DNA from: Apostichopus japonicus | Taxonomy: Eukaryota; Echinodermata; Holothuroidea; Aspidochirotida; Stichopodidae | Assembly: GCF_037975245.1 (NCBI RefSeq) | Contig: NC_092569.1 | Location: 19,957,001 to 20,021,000, forward strand | Length of the DNA stretch: 64,000 nt | Direction: 5' to 3' | Shown here: in pieces, positions 12,801-22,326 of the stretch | Position numbering within the stretch: position 1 is the first letter of the stretch | How the letters are laid out: each line of letters starts with the position of its first letter | Translations under genes and position numbers: made by a program | Notes under the pieces: model-generated | Databases searched by the model: none | The model's input: only the letters and a program-made list of their open reading frames with translations | Told to the model about the DNA's origin: nothing

Positions 12801-15274
12801 CTTAAGTTCATTATTTGATTTGAAACCTTCTGTTGACATGATTTCTCTTTTGATTCAGAATGGTTCATTTCTCGTGAATGAAGGTTGTACAAGGATTTCC
12901 ACCTGTGATAATGGAGTAATGAATGACAACGACCTATACCAGTGTAGCTCTGATGCGGTTTGTGAAGTCCGTAACGATGTACGCAAATGTTACTGCCTGA
13001 GTGGTTACCAAGGTAACGGAGTGAATTGTACAAAACACATGACCGACTGTAAGGATTGGTACAATGCTGGAAACACTACTAATAGTATTTATACTATCAT
13101 ACCAACTAACTCGAATGGATCATCATTTGATGTTTCCTGTAATATGACTGACGGAGGAGGATGGACGGTATGTCTATAGTATGACATCCTATAGTATAGA
13201 CGATATATAGTATATGTATAATATGACTGACGGAGTAGGATGGACGGTAAGTCTAGTATGACATCCTATAGTATAGACGATATATAGTATAATATCACCC
13301 AAGACTGTACAATTCGGTTCGGCTGATAATATGACTGACGGAAGAGGATGGGCGGTTAGTCTATAGTATGACATTCTATAGTATATACGATATATTGTAT
13401 ATGTATAATATGACTGACGGAGGAGGATGGACGGTAAGTCTAGTATGACATCCTATAGTATAGACGACATATAGTATATGTATAATATGACTGACGGAGG
13501 AGGATGGACTGTAAGTCTGTAGTATGACATCTTATTGTATAGACGATATATTGTATATGTATAATATGACTGACGGAGGAGGATGGACGGTAAGTCTATA
13601 GTATGACATCATGGCATGCGCATCATTAAGGTTGTGGGCCTTTTGACCATATTAAGTCATAGCTCACGTAGGAATCACATCTATTTTGTCATTTGATATA
13701 CAACAATAGGCCAGATGCAGTTTTTACCTCTTGGAGTTTCACCTCTGACCTTGGGCGCTATGATGAATGTCTTTTCTTTCCCGGATTGAGAATGGGGAGA
13801 AGTTGCTGATATCTTTAGTTTAGACAACCACATGCATGTAATTTATTTGCTCGCCACAATATTTGAGAATAAATAACATCTCGTTTTAATGATACTGGTA
13901 TAACAGTGTTAGAATGATATTTCTCTCTCCCCATCACTCAGGTATTCCAACGTCGCGTTGATGGTTCTGTTGATTTCAATCGTAACTGGATCAGCTACAA
14001 AGAAGGCTTTGGTGAGCTGGATCATGAGTTCTGGTTGGGAAATGATAAGCTGTATTACCTCACCAATCAAGGCAATTATCAACTCCGGGTTGATTTCGTG
14101 ACCATAAATGGTAATCCACTCTATGCTAAATTTGACCGGTTCCGTATCAACAATGAAAGTGACAACTATCGACTGTCTAGATTGGGAGAATACAGCGGAA
14201 ATGCAGGTTTGTGAACAGTTAGACTATTGTTTGCTTATACGTCATAACAGTGAATGGATTTATTTCAATATAGTGGTATTATTTCGATGTCGAATATGTT
14301 TGGACTAAGTCTGGAAATGTATTTCTTTATACGTAAGCTACAAGTTATCATTCCATGGTAATACACGTAACAATAATGATAATTAAATATTTCACACAAG
14401 TTTAATCAAAGATAGTGATTTTTTTACATTGATTTCGCTAATGTAAATGATGAGTAACTCCTTACCCGTATAAAGTTTGCATTTTATTACCACTTTAATG
14501 TTTATTATTGCACATTGTTTTTTGTTTTAATTGATGGCATTAATTAAAATAATCTTCCGTATTTTAGACAGTAATTATAAAAAGTATACAATCCAAGCGT
14601 TTAATAGTTTTTCGGGATATCAAAAAATTAAAACAATAAAAGGAATTCAATCGGGGGGGGGGGTAGTAGTGGTGGGCGTGAAAAACCCTCCAGGGACAAA
14701 AAGTGATGTGACATTGGGCAAACCACGAAATTACCTTAAAACACGTGAGAAAAAAATGTCATTTTTTTTTCAACAGCACAGTATTTTTTATTAAATGTGT
14801 CTTTAAGTTGTCATAATAGCGTATTTTCACAAAATTGGGAGAGGTGAGAGAATCATCCCCCAGCCGAGTGCCCGGCTCCTCTGCCCTGTCAAAATTTTTC
14901 CTCTTTTATGCTGACACATTTCTATATGGTAATAGAGATTGGATAGTTGATAATATGATATCTCATGATGTTTAGAGATTTCCAGCTCAATATACATTAC
15001 AATAATTAAATCCATTCATTTTATTGTTTAATCTTCAGGTGATGGTGGTAGTTTACGTAGTCGTTTGAAGTTATCCTTCAGTACCTCGGACATGAACAAT
15101 GGAGAATGTTCATATGGCTACCATTGTGGCTGGTGGTTCCGGGGATGTCAAAGAGGTTGCCTCAATGGGGACTATCATGCAGCACTGAATGCAAGGTCAG
15201 GTATATCCTGGTATACACCGTCAGGTCCCTATTATAATATCAAGTATACTGAGATGAAGATAAGGCATGTCTAG
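4948..15274 (+). CDS. Gene A: FReD-SRCR-EGF-FReD chimeric secreted protein (multi-exon model)
   Basis: Proposed exons: 4948-5028, 6306-6363, 6887-7062, 7979-8243, 9180-9485, 12208-12317, 12859-13167, 13942-14206 and 15039-15274. The lengths sum to 1806 bases, 602 codons including stop, and every junction is phase-compatible (0, 1, 0, 1, 1, 0, 0, 1). Domain order is a hydrophobic N-terminus, a Thr/Glu linker, the first two exons of a FReD, a group A SRCR domain, a Ser/Thr linker, an EGF-like domain and a complete FReD. FReD and SRCR domains are typical of secreted or cell-surface pattern-recognition proteins, so a lectin-like or scavenger role is inferred. The last four exons have close paralogues in gene B. 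The first five do not and belong to a different gene lineage. The two first exons are the weakest part. It could instead be two genes, one ending at the alternative stop near 8727 or being a relic. Confidence 0.5.
5029..6305 (+). other. Putative intron, no other gene seen
   Basis: Between the two first candidate exons of gene A. It includes a run of about 12 G near 5705. The 95-codon minus-strand open frame at 5758-6045 shows no recognisable domain and is probably chance. Confidence 0.35.
6306..6363 (+). CDS. Candidate linker exon of gene A
   Basis: After an acceptor (ATTCAG) the sequence is open for 19 codons, rich in Thr, Ala and Glu (TATQETTAEAEPT). A non-ideal donor GTCAGT leaves phase 1, which matches the following FReD exon. 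A stalk-like linker before a FReD is common, so it is plausible but weakly supported. Confidence 0.3.
6887..7062 (+). CDS. Gene A: fibrinogen-related domain, N-terminal exon
   Basis: This exon lies between a GAGCAG acceptor and a GTACGT donor, phase 1 to 0. It encodes the start of a fibrinogen C-terminal domain: PRDC, then SGVYQIKPDG, then EPFEVYCEDD, and ends in WT. These match the family hallmarks (PRDC..E, GvYxIxP, VyCdm, GWT). The usual GGGWT has become NVVWT, so the lineage is diverged. The exon break after the Trp-Thr pair is the same as in the other FReD genes here. No close copy exists in the segmental duplication. Confidence 0.85.
7170..7699. mobile_element. Non-autonomous TIR element with 9-bp target duplication
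   Basis: It begins CATGGGCGCAGATC and ends GATCTGCGCCCAT, a 13-base inverted pair. It is flanked by ACAATGACC at 7161-7169 and 7700-7708. Near the right end a GTGGGGAC...GTCCCCAC palindrome surrounds a GC-rich core. No transposase is encoded. The segment around 7299-7345, GGAAATAACACTTCCCAG and its neighbourhood, recurs near 59690. A 9-bp duplication is typical of Mutator-like elements, but the class is not proven. Confidence 0.75.
7741..7819 (+). pseudogene. Decayed partial duplicate of the second FReD exon
   Basis: The 3' intron end and first codons of the exon at 7979 are repeated here: AATGACCTATGGTTG, a poly-T run, ACAG, then a V-L-E-R-x-L-G-G-x-V-G-like reading. The copy is interrupted and reaches a TAG at 7817-7819. 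It is a small local tandem duplication of about 120 bases, too short and too broken to contribute a domain. Confidence 0.7.
7979..8243 (+). CDS. Gene A: fibrinogen-related domain, central exon
   Basis: Phase 0 to 1 exon starting after TTTCAG. It reads VLERRLDGSVGFNRTW, LDYKNGFG, then GSEFWLGLDKI..ITNQ.NYQLRVEF, and ends before GTAAGT. This is the standard central FReD exon, VfqRR.DGSvdFnr.W..Y..GFG...EFWLGn..i..lT.q..yeLRvdl. It is 265 bases, the same length and phases as the two paralogous exons at 13942 and 37390. The expected third FReD exon, which carries the calcium and ligand pocket, is not found before the SRCR exon. Confidence 0.9.
8539..8727 (+). CDS. Possible alternative terminal exon of gene A
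   Basis: After an AAATTAG acceptor near 8538 the phase-1 frame stays open to a TGA at 8725-8727. It contains SFCEENCTLVDGDD, then NNTILIFHVQKEGE and a Tyr-rich C-terminus. The pattern weakly recalls the end of an immunoglobulin-like domain but has no proper Tyr-x-Cys. It would give a short protein ending soon after the partial FReD, skipping the SRCR part. It could equally be a chance frame. Confidence 0.3.
   Translation, partial: SFCEENCTLVDGDDKLNQYNNTILIFHVQKEGECCRNFVYFAISAYRVQLNQYAIIRVNISN
9180..9485 (+). CDS. Gene A: SRCR domain exon (group A type)
   Basis: A single 306-base exon, phase 1 at both ends, between AACAG and GTACAA. It reads RLVNG, VEGRVEIHHNGQWGTVC, W.D.DASVACRQLGYS, GTGPIWLENIACSG.E.SIDHC and WGQHNCGH..DAGMRC, the full scavenger receptor cysteine-rich signature. 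Six cysteines are seen. The first and fourth of the eight-cysteine group B pattern are absent (HVEGR, LGYS), so it is group A. Symmetric phase-1 exons are the classic shuffling unit for SRCR domains. Splicing from the FReD exon at 7979 and into the linker exon at 12208 keeps the frame. Confidence 0.93.
9722..9850 (+). mobile_element. tRNA-derived SINE
   Basis: The head carries an A-box-like TAGCTTAGTGGTTAGG and a B-box-like GTTCGAATCCC about 35 bases later, followed by a short T-rich body ending in an (AT)n run. Acceptor and T stems pair poorly, so it is not a working tRNA gene. It lies tail to tail with the U2-headed element that follows. Confidence 0.7.
9849..9875. repeat. (AT)n tract shared by two SINE tails
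   Basis: AT dinucleotide run where the 3' end of the + strand tRNA SINE meets the 3' end of the - strand U2-headed element. Confidence 0.85.
9876..10077 (-). mobile_element. SINE with U2 snRNA-derived head, copy 1
   Basis: On the minus strand from 10076 down, about 40 bases match the 5' end of U2 snRNA almost perfectly: TTCTCGGCCTTTTGGCTAAG, then ATCATGTGTAGTATCTGTTC. Similarity to U2 then stops. The body continues with a segment that recurs at 50917-51064, including CAGTCGTTC, TGGTTTTCGTGCCCAGG and TTTTTTCTTAAAAAGTACC, and runs into an (AT)n tail. A conserved snRNA head, a shared body and a simple-repeat tail are what an snRNA-headed SINE should look like. A U2 pseudogene would instead continue with U2 sequence. 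Confidence 0.8.
10244..12094. mobile_element. 1.85-kb TIR element in a gene A intron
   Basis: Bounded by AGACCAACTATGGAGAC at the left and its exact reverse complement at the right, with TTA on both sides. The paralogous locus near 34619 is uninterrupted (GGAACTTAAGGCAAGAG), giving a clean empty site with a 3-bp target duplication. The TTA target is typical of PIF/Harbinger-type elements. No transposase is recognisable in the interior, so it is non-autonomous. Short open frames inside show no known domain. Confidence 0.85.
12208..12317 (+). CDS. Gene A: Ser/Thr-rich linker exon
   Basis: Phase 1 to 0 exon between ATTCTAG and GTAAGC. It encodes a Ser/Thr-rich stretch (TSEPGSSNEGTSLP) ending TNCLTSHGSVIQ. 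The paralogue at 34735-34844 has the same length and only a few substitutions. It probably forms a flexible, O-glycosylated spacer before the EGF-like domain. Its one cysteine may pair with the extra cysteine at the start of the next exon. Confidence 0.85.
12859..13167 (+). CDS. Gene A: EGF-like domain plus start of FReD
   Basis: A 103-codon exon, phase 0 at both ends. Residues about 10-60 form an EGF-like domain with the six-cysteine order C..C.5.C.8.C.1.C..GYQGNGV.C. It then reads DCKDWYNAGNTTNSIYTIIP and SFDVSCNMTDGGGWT, the start of a fibrinogen C-terminal domain. Several N-glycosylation sequons are present (NTT, NGS, NMT). The donor is GTATGT. The paralogue at 36073-36381 is collinear. 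Confidence 0.93.
13141..13608 (+). repeat. Tandem array of an exon end plus splice donor
   Basis: Six units start at 13141, 13220, 13328, 13407, 13484 and 13563. Each begins AATATGACTGACGGAGGAGG, continues to the GGATGGACG|GTAAGT donor and then about 50 bases of AT-rich intron. The first unit is the real exon end. The second unit has an extra insert of about 30 bases. Reading through any unit meets stop codons, so the extra units are intronic donor copies, not coding repeats. Confidence 0.93.
13942..14206 (+). CDS. Gene A: FReD central exon
   Basis: Phase 0 to 1, 265 bases. It encodes VFQRRVDGSVDFNRNW, YKEGFGELDHEFWLGNDKLY, NYQLRVDF and KFDRFRI, with intact FReD core motifs, and ends SGNA before GTTTGT. 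It is collinear with 37390-37654 with few changes. Confidence 0.95.
15039..15274 (+). CDS. Gene A: FReD C-terminal exon with stop
   Basis: Phase 1 start after CTTCAG. It encodes FSTSDMNNGEC, HCGWWFRGC, CLNGDYH, SGISWY and KYTEMKIRHV, then TAG. This is the P-subdomain half of a FReD. The calcium loop is D-M-N-N-G instead of the usual D-x-D, so calcium binding may be weakened. The two extra cysteines around GWWF are shared with gene B. Confidence 0.95.
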
Positions 15275-15396
15275 TGCGTTGTAGATGTTTAGAATAATTC
15301 TCAGCTTCGAATTATCTAGAGATAACTTAAACATCATACACAGAGAATGATGATAACTGATCACCATCGGCAGTGAAACAAGTCATTAATGTTGAA

Positions 15397-15402
15397 AATA
15401 AA
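15397..15402 (+). terminator. AATAAA polyadenylation signal of gene A
   Basis: AATAAA 123 bases after the stop. The same motif is conserved at 39862-39867 after gene B. Confidence 0.6.
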
Positions 15403-17165
15403 GAATAAGACACATTAAAAAGAGTTAATTGTTAAATATCCGTGTTTAGACCTCCTGCTATCATTCTTATAATGATTTATATTTAATGTTTGTTACACAG
15501 AGTGAACCTGTAAGTATTTGTGGTAAACAGCTATTATATTTAGCTCTATTTTACTTCAGTGCGTAATATTTAGACTGATATTACGATTAAAGTTAGTGTC
15601 TGGAATTTAGCAACTTCTGTTTGTTTCTTCGGTTGTTTTTTTATCAAAACAAATTATGTTATAATAACTGGTTACCTTTCATAACTCACATATCACTAGT
15701 GAATTGACTGATGTGTGTTAATTGTAGCCTGTAGGTTCTTAATGATAAAAACAGATTTACGTTAGAGCTGATAATTATAACCTCAGCTGACAGACCTTAG
15801 AAACAGAAATCATGTTAGTCCAGTTGCTAAATACATGAAATACATACATAAATTAAATACATCGGTTATTGCAAAGTGATAAGTAAAATACTGCCTTTGT
15901 TTTAAATTGTAACTGACATACTTTCTCACCAAGATTTCATCATCTACTCTGGTTGTATTGAAACAAACTATAAATAAATTCAAAGCAGGAAAAGTTATCG
16001 TTGTTAACAATCTACATTAATGATTATAAACCAGTCTATGTATTATCATTCTTTATAAATCTTCTTTGTCGATCCAGAAATTATCGCAAATTTATTCGAA
16101 AAATATCCGCGAAGAAGAATACAACAGAAAAGAACATCAAGCAGGAGAGATTAATATTAGTATATATTACGAATTGTTGTGCGACGAAATTAGTAACAGT
16201 CTCAAAATTGTAGGCAAACACGGATAACGCCGGTCAAAGAATTGGCTTACATTTTATTTATTTGCTGTTATTCTTCATTAATGGTACAGGCGAAGCAAAA
16301 CCATATCAATTTTTTATTTCTAGTTAATATCCATCGCATTTCCCCTTTCCTTATCATCGTGTTCAATTATCATTGAGTATCATTTCATTTTAATCTATTA
16401 CAAATGATTATAGGAAGAAAACGTTTAAAATCATATTTTTAAATATATTTATAAATGTTATTTGGAGATTCGATGAATATATGTAGTCACTCAAAAGTCA
16501 GCTTATTTCTTGTCATTGCCCTCTTTTCGTCGTTCTTTCTGTCTCCATAATGTCTCTAAAATTTCTTCTATAGTTTTGACTAATTCCAAGTTAAACAACC
16601 ACCATCGTATGTTCAGATGTATTAAATGGAATACTCCATCCCTAATATGCAAATTTACTTAATCCCGACTCCCAAATCTGCTAATTAATATAATCCGTCA
16701 TCAATATGTCACTTTAGAAACCTGTTGTAGTTTCCATCGTTAAAGATAATGTCATGATTCACCCCCCCCCCCCTCTGTCCTCCCCCAGGAATCAGTTTCC
16801 CTACATCGGAACCAGTTTCAACGTTCTCACGGTCACACTTCCTACTTTATCAGTTTATAAAATCCTGGATCCGTCTCAAATGACAATAGGTTCTTTCACT
16901 GACTTATGACGGTTGAGTCATTCTCGAGGAAAACGATGTGTGATATTCTGTCTGTGTATGTATGTAGGAGGAGGGGGTGGGGTTTGGAGTGTCGAGTGGT
17001 GGGGGAGATTCGAGCGTTAGGCTGCGTTATCTAACTGATTTAGTATCATTGCCAGGCTAGTAAAATGAATATGAACAACACAAAAGACACTCAGGTAAAA
17101 ATATTTGACATGATTATATTGATGAGATTTCTCGAAATGAACGAAATATAGGCTACGGAATGAAA
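15403..17165. other. 3' flank of gene A, conserved in copy 2
   Basis: No gene. The sequence is matched by about 39868-41790 in copy 2, where part of it (about 40111-40215) is tandemly repeated once more. Poly-C run near 16762. Confidence 0.6.
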
Positions 17166-17179
17166 CGGTATGAAACGGA

Positions 17180-18778
17180 ATGAACGAGATGAGCGGGATG
17201 AGCGGGATGAGCGAGATGAGCGAGATGAGCGGGATGAGCGGGATGAGCGGGATGTGCGGGATGAACGGGATGGGCGGGATGAACGGGATGAACGGGATGA
17301 GCGGGATGAGCGGGATGAGCGGGATGAGCGGGATGAGCGGGATGAGCGGGATGAGCGGGATGAGCGGGATGAGCGGGATGAGCGGGATGAGCGAAATGAG
17401 CGGGATGAGCGAGATGAGCGGGATGAACGGGATCATAGGGATCAGCGGGATCAGCGGGATCAGCGGGATCAGTGGGATGAGCGGGATGAGCCAGATGAGC
17501 CAGATGAGCGGGATGAGCGGGATGAGCGGGATGAGCGGGATGAGCGGGATGAGCGAGATGAGCGAGATGAGCGGGATGAGCGGGATGAGCGGGATGAGCG
17601 GGATGAGCGGGATGAGCGGGATGAACGGGATGAACGGGATGAGCGGGATGAGCGGGATGAGCGGGATGAGCGGGATGAGCGGGATGAGCGGGATGAGCGG
17701 GATGAGCGGGATGAGCGGGATGAGCGGGATGAGCGGGATGAGCGGGATGAGCGGGATGAGCGAGATGAGCGAGATGAGCGGGATGAGCGGGATGAGCGGG
17801 ATGAACGGGATGAACGGGATGAGCGGGATGAGCGGGATGAGCCGGATGAGCCGGATGAGCCGGATGAGCGGGATGAGCGGGATGAGCGGGATGAGCGGGA
17901 TGAGCGGGATGAGCGGGATGAACGGGATGAACGGGATGAGCGGGATGAGCGGGATGAGACGGATGAGCCGGATGAGCGGGATGAGCGGGATGAGCGGGAT
18001 GAGCGGGATGAGCGGGATGAGCGGGATGAGCGGGATGAACGGGATGAGCGTGATGAACGGGATGAACGGGATGAGCGGGATGAGCGGGATGAGCGGGATG
18101 AGCGGGATGAGCGGGATGAGCGGGATGAGCGGGATGAGCGGGATGAGCGGGATGAGCGGGATGAGCGGGATGAGCGAGATGAGCGAGATGAGCGGGATGA
18201 GCGGGATGAGCGGGATGAACGGGATGAACGGGATGAGCGGGATGAGCGGGATGAGCCGGATGAGCCGGATGAGCCGGATGAGCGGGATGAGTGGGATGAG
18301 CGGGATGAGCGGGATGAGCGGGATGAGCGAAATGAGCGGGATGAGCGAGATGAACGAGATGAGCGAGATGAACGAGATGAGCGAGATGAACGGGATGAGC
18401 GTGATGAACGGGATCACCGGGATCAGCGGGATGAGCGGGATCAGTGGGATGAGCCGGATGAGCGGGATGAGCGGGATGAGCGGGATGAGCGGGATGAGCG
18501 AAATGAGCGGGATGAGCGAGATGAGCGGGATGAGCGGGATGAGCGGGATGAACGGGATGAGCGGGAAGAACGGGATGAGCGGGATGAGCGGGATGAACGG
18601 GATGAGCGGGAAGAACGGGATGAGCGGGATGAGCGGGATGAGCGGGATGAGCGGGATCAGTGGGATGAGCCGGATGAGCCGGATGAGCCGGATGAGCCGG
18701 ATGAGCGGCATCATTGGGATGAGCCGGATGAGCAAGATGAGCGGGATAAGCGGGATGAGCGGGATGAGCGGGATGAAC
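17180..18778 (+). repeat. Giant 9-bp minisatellite (GATGAGCGG)n, about 178 units
   Basis: The unit is GATGAGCGG with variants GATGAACGG, GATGAGCCG, GATGAGCGA and GATCAGCGG. Because the unit is 9 bases and rarely contains stops, several frames are open for more than 500 codons (Asp-Glu-Arg and Met-Ser-Gly on +, Leu-Ile-Pro on -). These are not genes: there is no start context or flanking coding sequence. Copy 2 at 41797 has only about 16 units. A variant pattern at 17758 is repeated at 18172, showing a higher-order period of 414 bases. Confidence 0.97.
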
Positions 18779-18855
18779 GACGAACGAACGAACGAACGAA
18801 CGAACGAACGAACGAACGAACGAACGAACGAACGAACGAACGAACGAACGAACGA
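18776..18855 (+). repeat. (GAAC)n microsatellite
   Basis: About 18 GAAC units abut the 9-bp array. The shorter version in copy 2 lies at about 41941-41977. The GATGAAC variant unit probably links the two arrays. Confidence 0.95.
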
Positions 18856-19591
18856 ATTAAATTGAATGGAATGGAATGGAATGAAATTAAAACCAAGAAA
18901 TGAAATCCATCGATTTGAAATCTATTAAAATTCATCGACAAAAACGATGAAAAATCGGTATATCGATGAAATCGATAACCCATGTTGAGTAAGGTGCAGA
19001 GGTATACTATCATATTTAATGTGTTCATATTTGGCAAACCATGTATATCACAATATTCCAAAAATATCCCAAACTAGAAATATTACAATAAAAGATATAT
19101 ATTGAAAAGTTTGCTTACTTTGTCAGTGAACGATCAATATCCTTTTAATGAGAAGGTCAAAGATCGTTTCTGGTCAACAATAATAAAATTATAAAAACTG
19201 TTTACACCCGCTATTTAACCTAACTAATTACAGTATCATATAACTTTTTTATGATTTTATGTATGAAGCCTTTATGAATACCATATTTAATATAACTGTT
19301 TCTTTTATCTTGTTTGTTTCTTTGTTATACTTTCTTTCATTGGATGTCATAAAAAAGAACTGCAACAAAAGTAACGAATGTGACAACCGAGAATACTCTC
19401 CCATATGCGTTCACTCTGGTTTAGTAGTGTAAATGTAATACGTAGATTGGAGTCGATCTTAATCTTCACATCAAACACCAATAAATATGATTAACCTTAA
19501 TAATTATTCGTGCAATATACAGTGTGCAGCATTGCAAGTTACAATACCAACGAAAACAAAGCACAGGCCAGTATATGTTACTCGTACGTAC

Positions 19592-20254
19592 TGTTATGAT
19601 GCAGCATGTTACTTTAAAGGTTAACTACGCTAATTGATGTTATGTAATTCTTTAATGGTGTATTATTATGCTAATTTGTAAACGCAGAGCACAATCAGTG
19701 CAGTTCTAAGCTACGGTCGAGTAACCTCACCGAATGCCATATAAATTAGTTTTCAAGGAGTGGCTCGGTCTCTTCTCCCGGTGGCACCAACCTGTACGTC
19801 ACGCCACGTATCACAACTATGTCTGCATAGCCCTTAGAAAACCTACCTTTTCCGTTCCGGCCTTTCTTCACCATGCCAACCACGCTGTGTGTGACTTACT
19901 CTTAACTCTCTTTTGGATACCATTCTTCTGAACTTATTATTTACCTTACCTGGTCCTGTTCTCTATACCGGAGCTGTTATTTATACGAAAAGCGCCTTCC
20001 GGAAGCTTCCAGACACACCCGCACTACGGTTACAGACTACCCTGGGATTTGACACCCCGACGGAGAGCCCAGCGGTAGCGAGGTACCTTGCGTGCGCGCT
20101 AAGTTAACTTTAAGTATTAAGGTATGTAATGTATTTTTGCTAAGTTATATATTTTTGTTACCAAGAGACACGCATTAGATTCTTTTAAAAAAAACCTATC
20201 TAACCTACTTTATGGTGTTCGTTTCCCAAACCATGATATCTGGACTTCGTAACA
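19592..20254. mobile_element. Solo LTR (663 bp)
   Basis: Starts TGTTATGATGCAG and ends ACTTCGTAACA, the TG...CA ends with a 5-bp TGTTA/TAACA inverted repeat typical of retroviral-type LTRs. It is flanked by GTAC at 19588-19591 and 20255-20258. Copy 2 near 42700 is uninterrupted (CGTACGTACTTTCATAG), so the empty site confirms the boundaries. No internal gag-pol is present, hence a solo LTR. The strand and superfamily cannot be told from the LTR alone. Confidence 0.87.
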
Positions 20255-21141
20255 GTACTTTCGTAGATGCGTAGTATTTTATTTGCTACTAAGATCGTTA
20301 ATATGAATACCAAAATACCGAGCTATTTGAAAGAAATGCAATAAAACCAGGATTATTCGAACTTTGAACTGTTAGGCAACGAATCCGAAACACTCGTAAC
20401 CCTCTGCAGAAGAGCGTGACGTGATTTGAACTGTGCCATACGGTAAACGTTGTAGTGTGATAGTGATGTAGTGATTTAGTGATCTATTTCCACACCGTCA
20501 CTAATAAACAACAGATCATTATATGTTGGATGTTATTACAGGAAGCGTCAGCCCCGAACGATTGTATTCAACAATCTAACACTGGGAGCGTATAGTCTGC
20601 ATGGTTTGTACAAGGATTCGTTGATAGATTTCCGTATACATTGGATGGTTTGGAATAGAATTGAATGATCTTAGCACTAACCATATGCTATTGTTTAGGT
20701 ACTATCACCATTCATAAACCATGATGTATGCTTATTGTATTCAATTTACGCTGTTTTCATTGTTTTTTATTTAACTTGTTGATTTCATTAGTAATATCAA
20801 TGTCACAATACAGTACGCCATATTCTAAAATCTAGGCATAGTTGACTTCAAACGACTAACGAGAAAACAGCAATATCTGCCAGTGTATATTTGTTTGTGT
20901 ATCGTCACTTTATCGTGAATAACGAAGTACGCGAAAATTATTTTTTAATAATCCAATGGATTGCGTAGTTTATATGCAGCTGATTTAAGTTCCTTTGAAA
21001 ACAAACTGAGGAGAGAGTCTCAGTTTGGTTGATTGAATCTTTAGTCACGTTTAACTAGTATTGACTGTTTTGGTATAGCTTTGATCAATGCTACTGTCAT
21101 TCTATGGAAGAAGGAACAAAGGTAAACTAAAGATATTCCAG

Positions 21142-21659
21142 AAAATCTGAGCAATTTACCTACAAACGATTACACAAGGTCACCGTGAAGGAAGAAAAGT
21201 TGAGGGATGACCATCGAAAGACGAACACGTAAGTATGCATTCAAAATGATGCATCTCGCGTCAGTATGGACAGCGGTAGATGTGGACATAACCGTTAACA
21301 TGCCCTACTACTTCACTGTTTAATAATGCTTCAAAGGTGCCTCAAATAAGCTCATGCTTACCATAGGATTGAACATGTACCTACAGTACAGATATGCGTC
21401 ACTTTTTAGATGAACGGCGAGGTAAATATGACGTCAGCGATAAGTTTGTTTTTCATTTTCCAGGGAAGATGTTCACAAGTTGTCATTGCGCAGTCGTCAA
21501 CAAATCAAGAGCATCACAGCACTTCAAGAAGATCGACGAAAGGTTGAACGTGACCGAGATCGCTTGATTAAACTCGTTCAAGGCAATCTTCAAGACAAAC
21601 AAAACATGACGTCATGTGTATCCAGCATCGACGGATCCAAAAATAATCTCAGACTGTAG
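21142..21659 (+). pseudogene. Two-exon fragment of a charged coiled-coil protein, copy 1
   Basis: Exon-like 21142-21228 (KRLHKVTVKEEKLRDDHRKT) ends AC|GTAAGT in phase 2. Exon-like 21464-21659 begins GGAAGATG and restores the frame: EDVHKLSL, TALQEDRRKVERDRDRLIKL, then a TAG at 21657. Copy 2 lacks this TAG and stays open to 44166, so copy 1 is truncated. The composition suggests a coiled coil. I do not recognise the family. It may be the relic of a gene between the FReD genes or the last exons of a small gene. Confidence 0.5.
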
Positions 21660-22326
21660 CAAAAGCTGAAAGCTAGGACAAATCGGTTTGTCTACAAACC
21701 TGAAATAATTTCCATATTCAAATTGCAGTAACTGATTGATATACCAAAATGGTTTTATCTATTTTGTGACTGTAACAGTTGAACAGAAAGTATTTTCATT
21801 TCTAGTTACATCAGCTAATATGACTATGAATCAGCAAATTGACTTTTTGGGTGTTTTTTTTTTTTTTTTTTTTGCTGTAGGTTCTATTCAATGGCATTAC
21901 AATGTAAGACTCTTGTTTCTCGATCACTGAAAAATCTTAATTCAGCTTCATGCATACAGGGTGGATATATACATACCGAAGGAAAGTAGTCAGGGACATT
22001 AAATGTCACCATGTGTTGCAAACTCGTAGACCTTACTAGAGCAGACATGTCTCTGTTTTCCAATTTGACAATCAATACCGTTAATCTCTGCTCCTTCATG
22101 TGTTGCTTCAATTTGAACATATTATAACCTTAACTTGGAATGGTCACAATCGTTCTTGTTCCACAACGCTGCTTTATTCATTAACAGTTTGAGAAGGTGG
22201 CTGATTAAATTGCTTTCATCCTGATTGTGTATATTCGCCATTTGTAAAATATATAAATATTAACCTTATTGGCCAAAACATATATGATTAGTTTGCTTTA
22301 TTATTATTATTGATTCCTTGTTTGCA

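Noticed and set aside
13141..13608. CRISPR-like array of regular 78-base repeats
   Set aside because: The repeats include the spacers, the first unit is a coding exon end, and the context is eukaryotic.
17017..18903. Three overlapping open frames of more than 560 codons on both strands
   Set aside because: They are products of a 9-base repeat without stops. The array length differs tenfold between duplicate copies and there is no non-repeat coding sequence around it.
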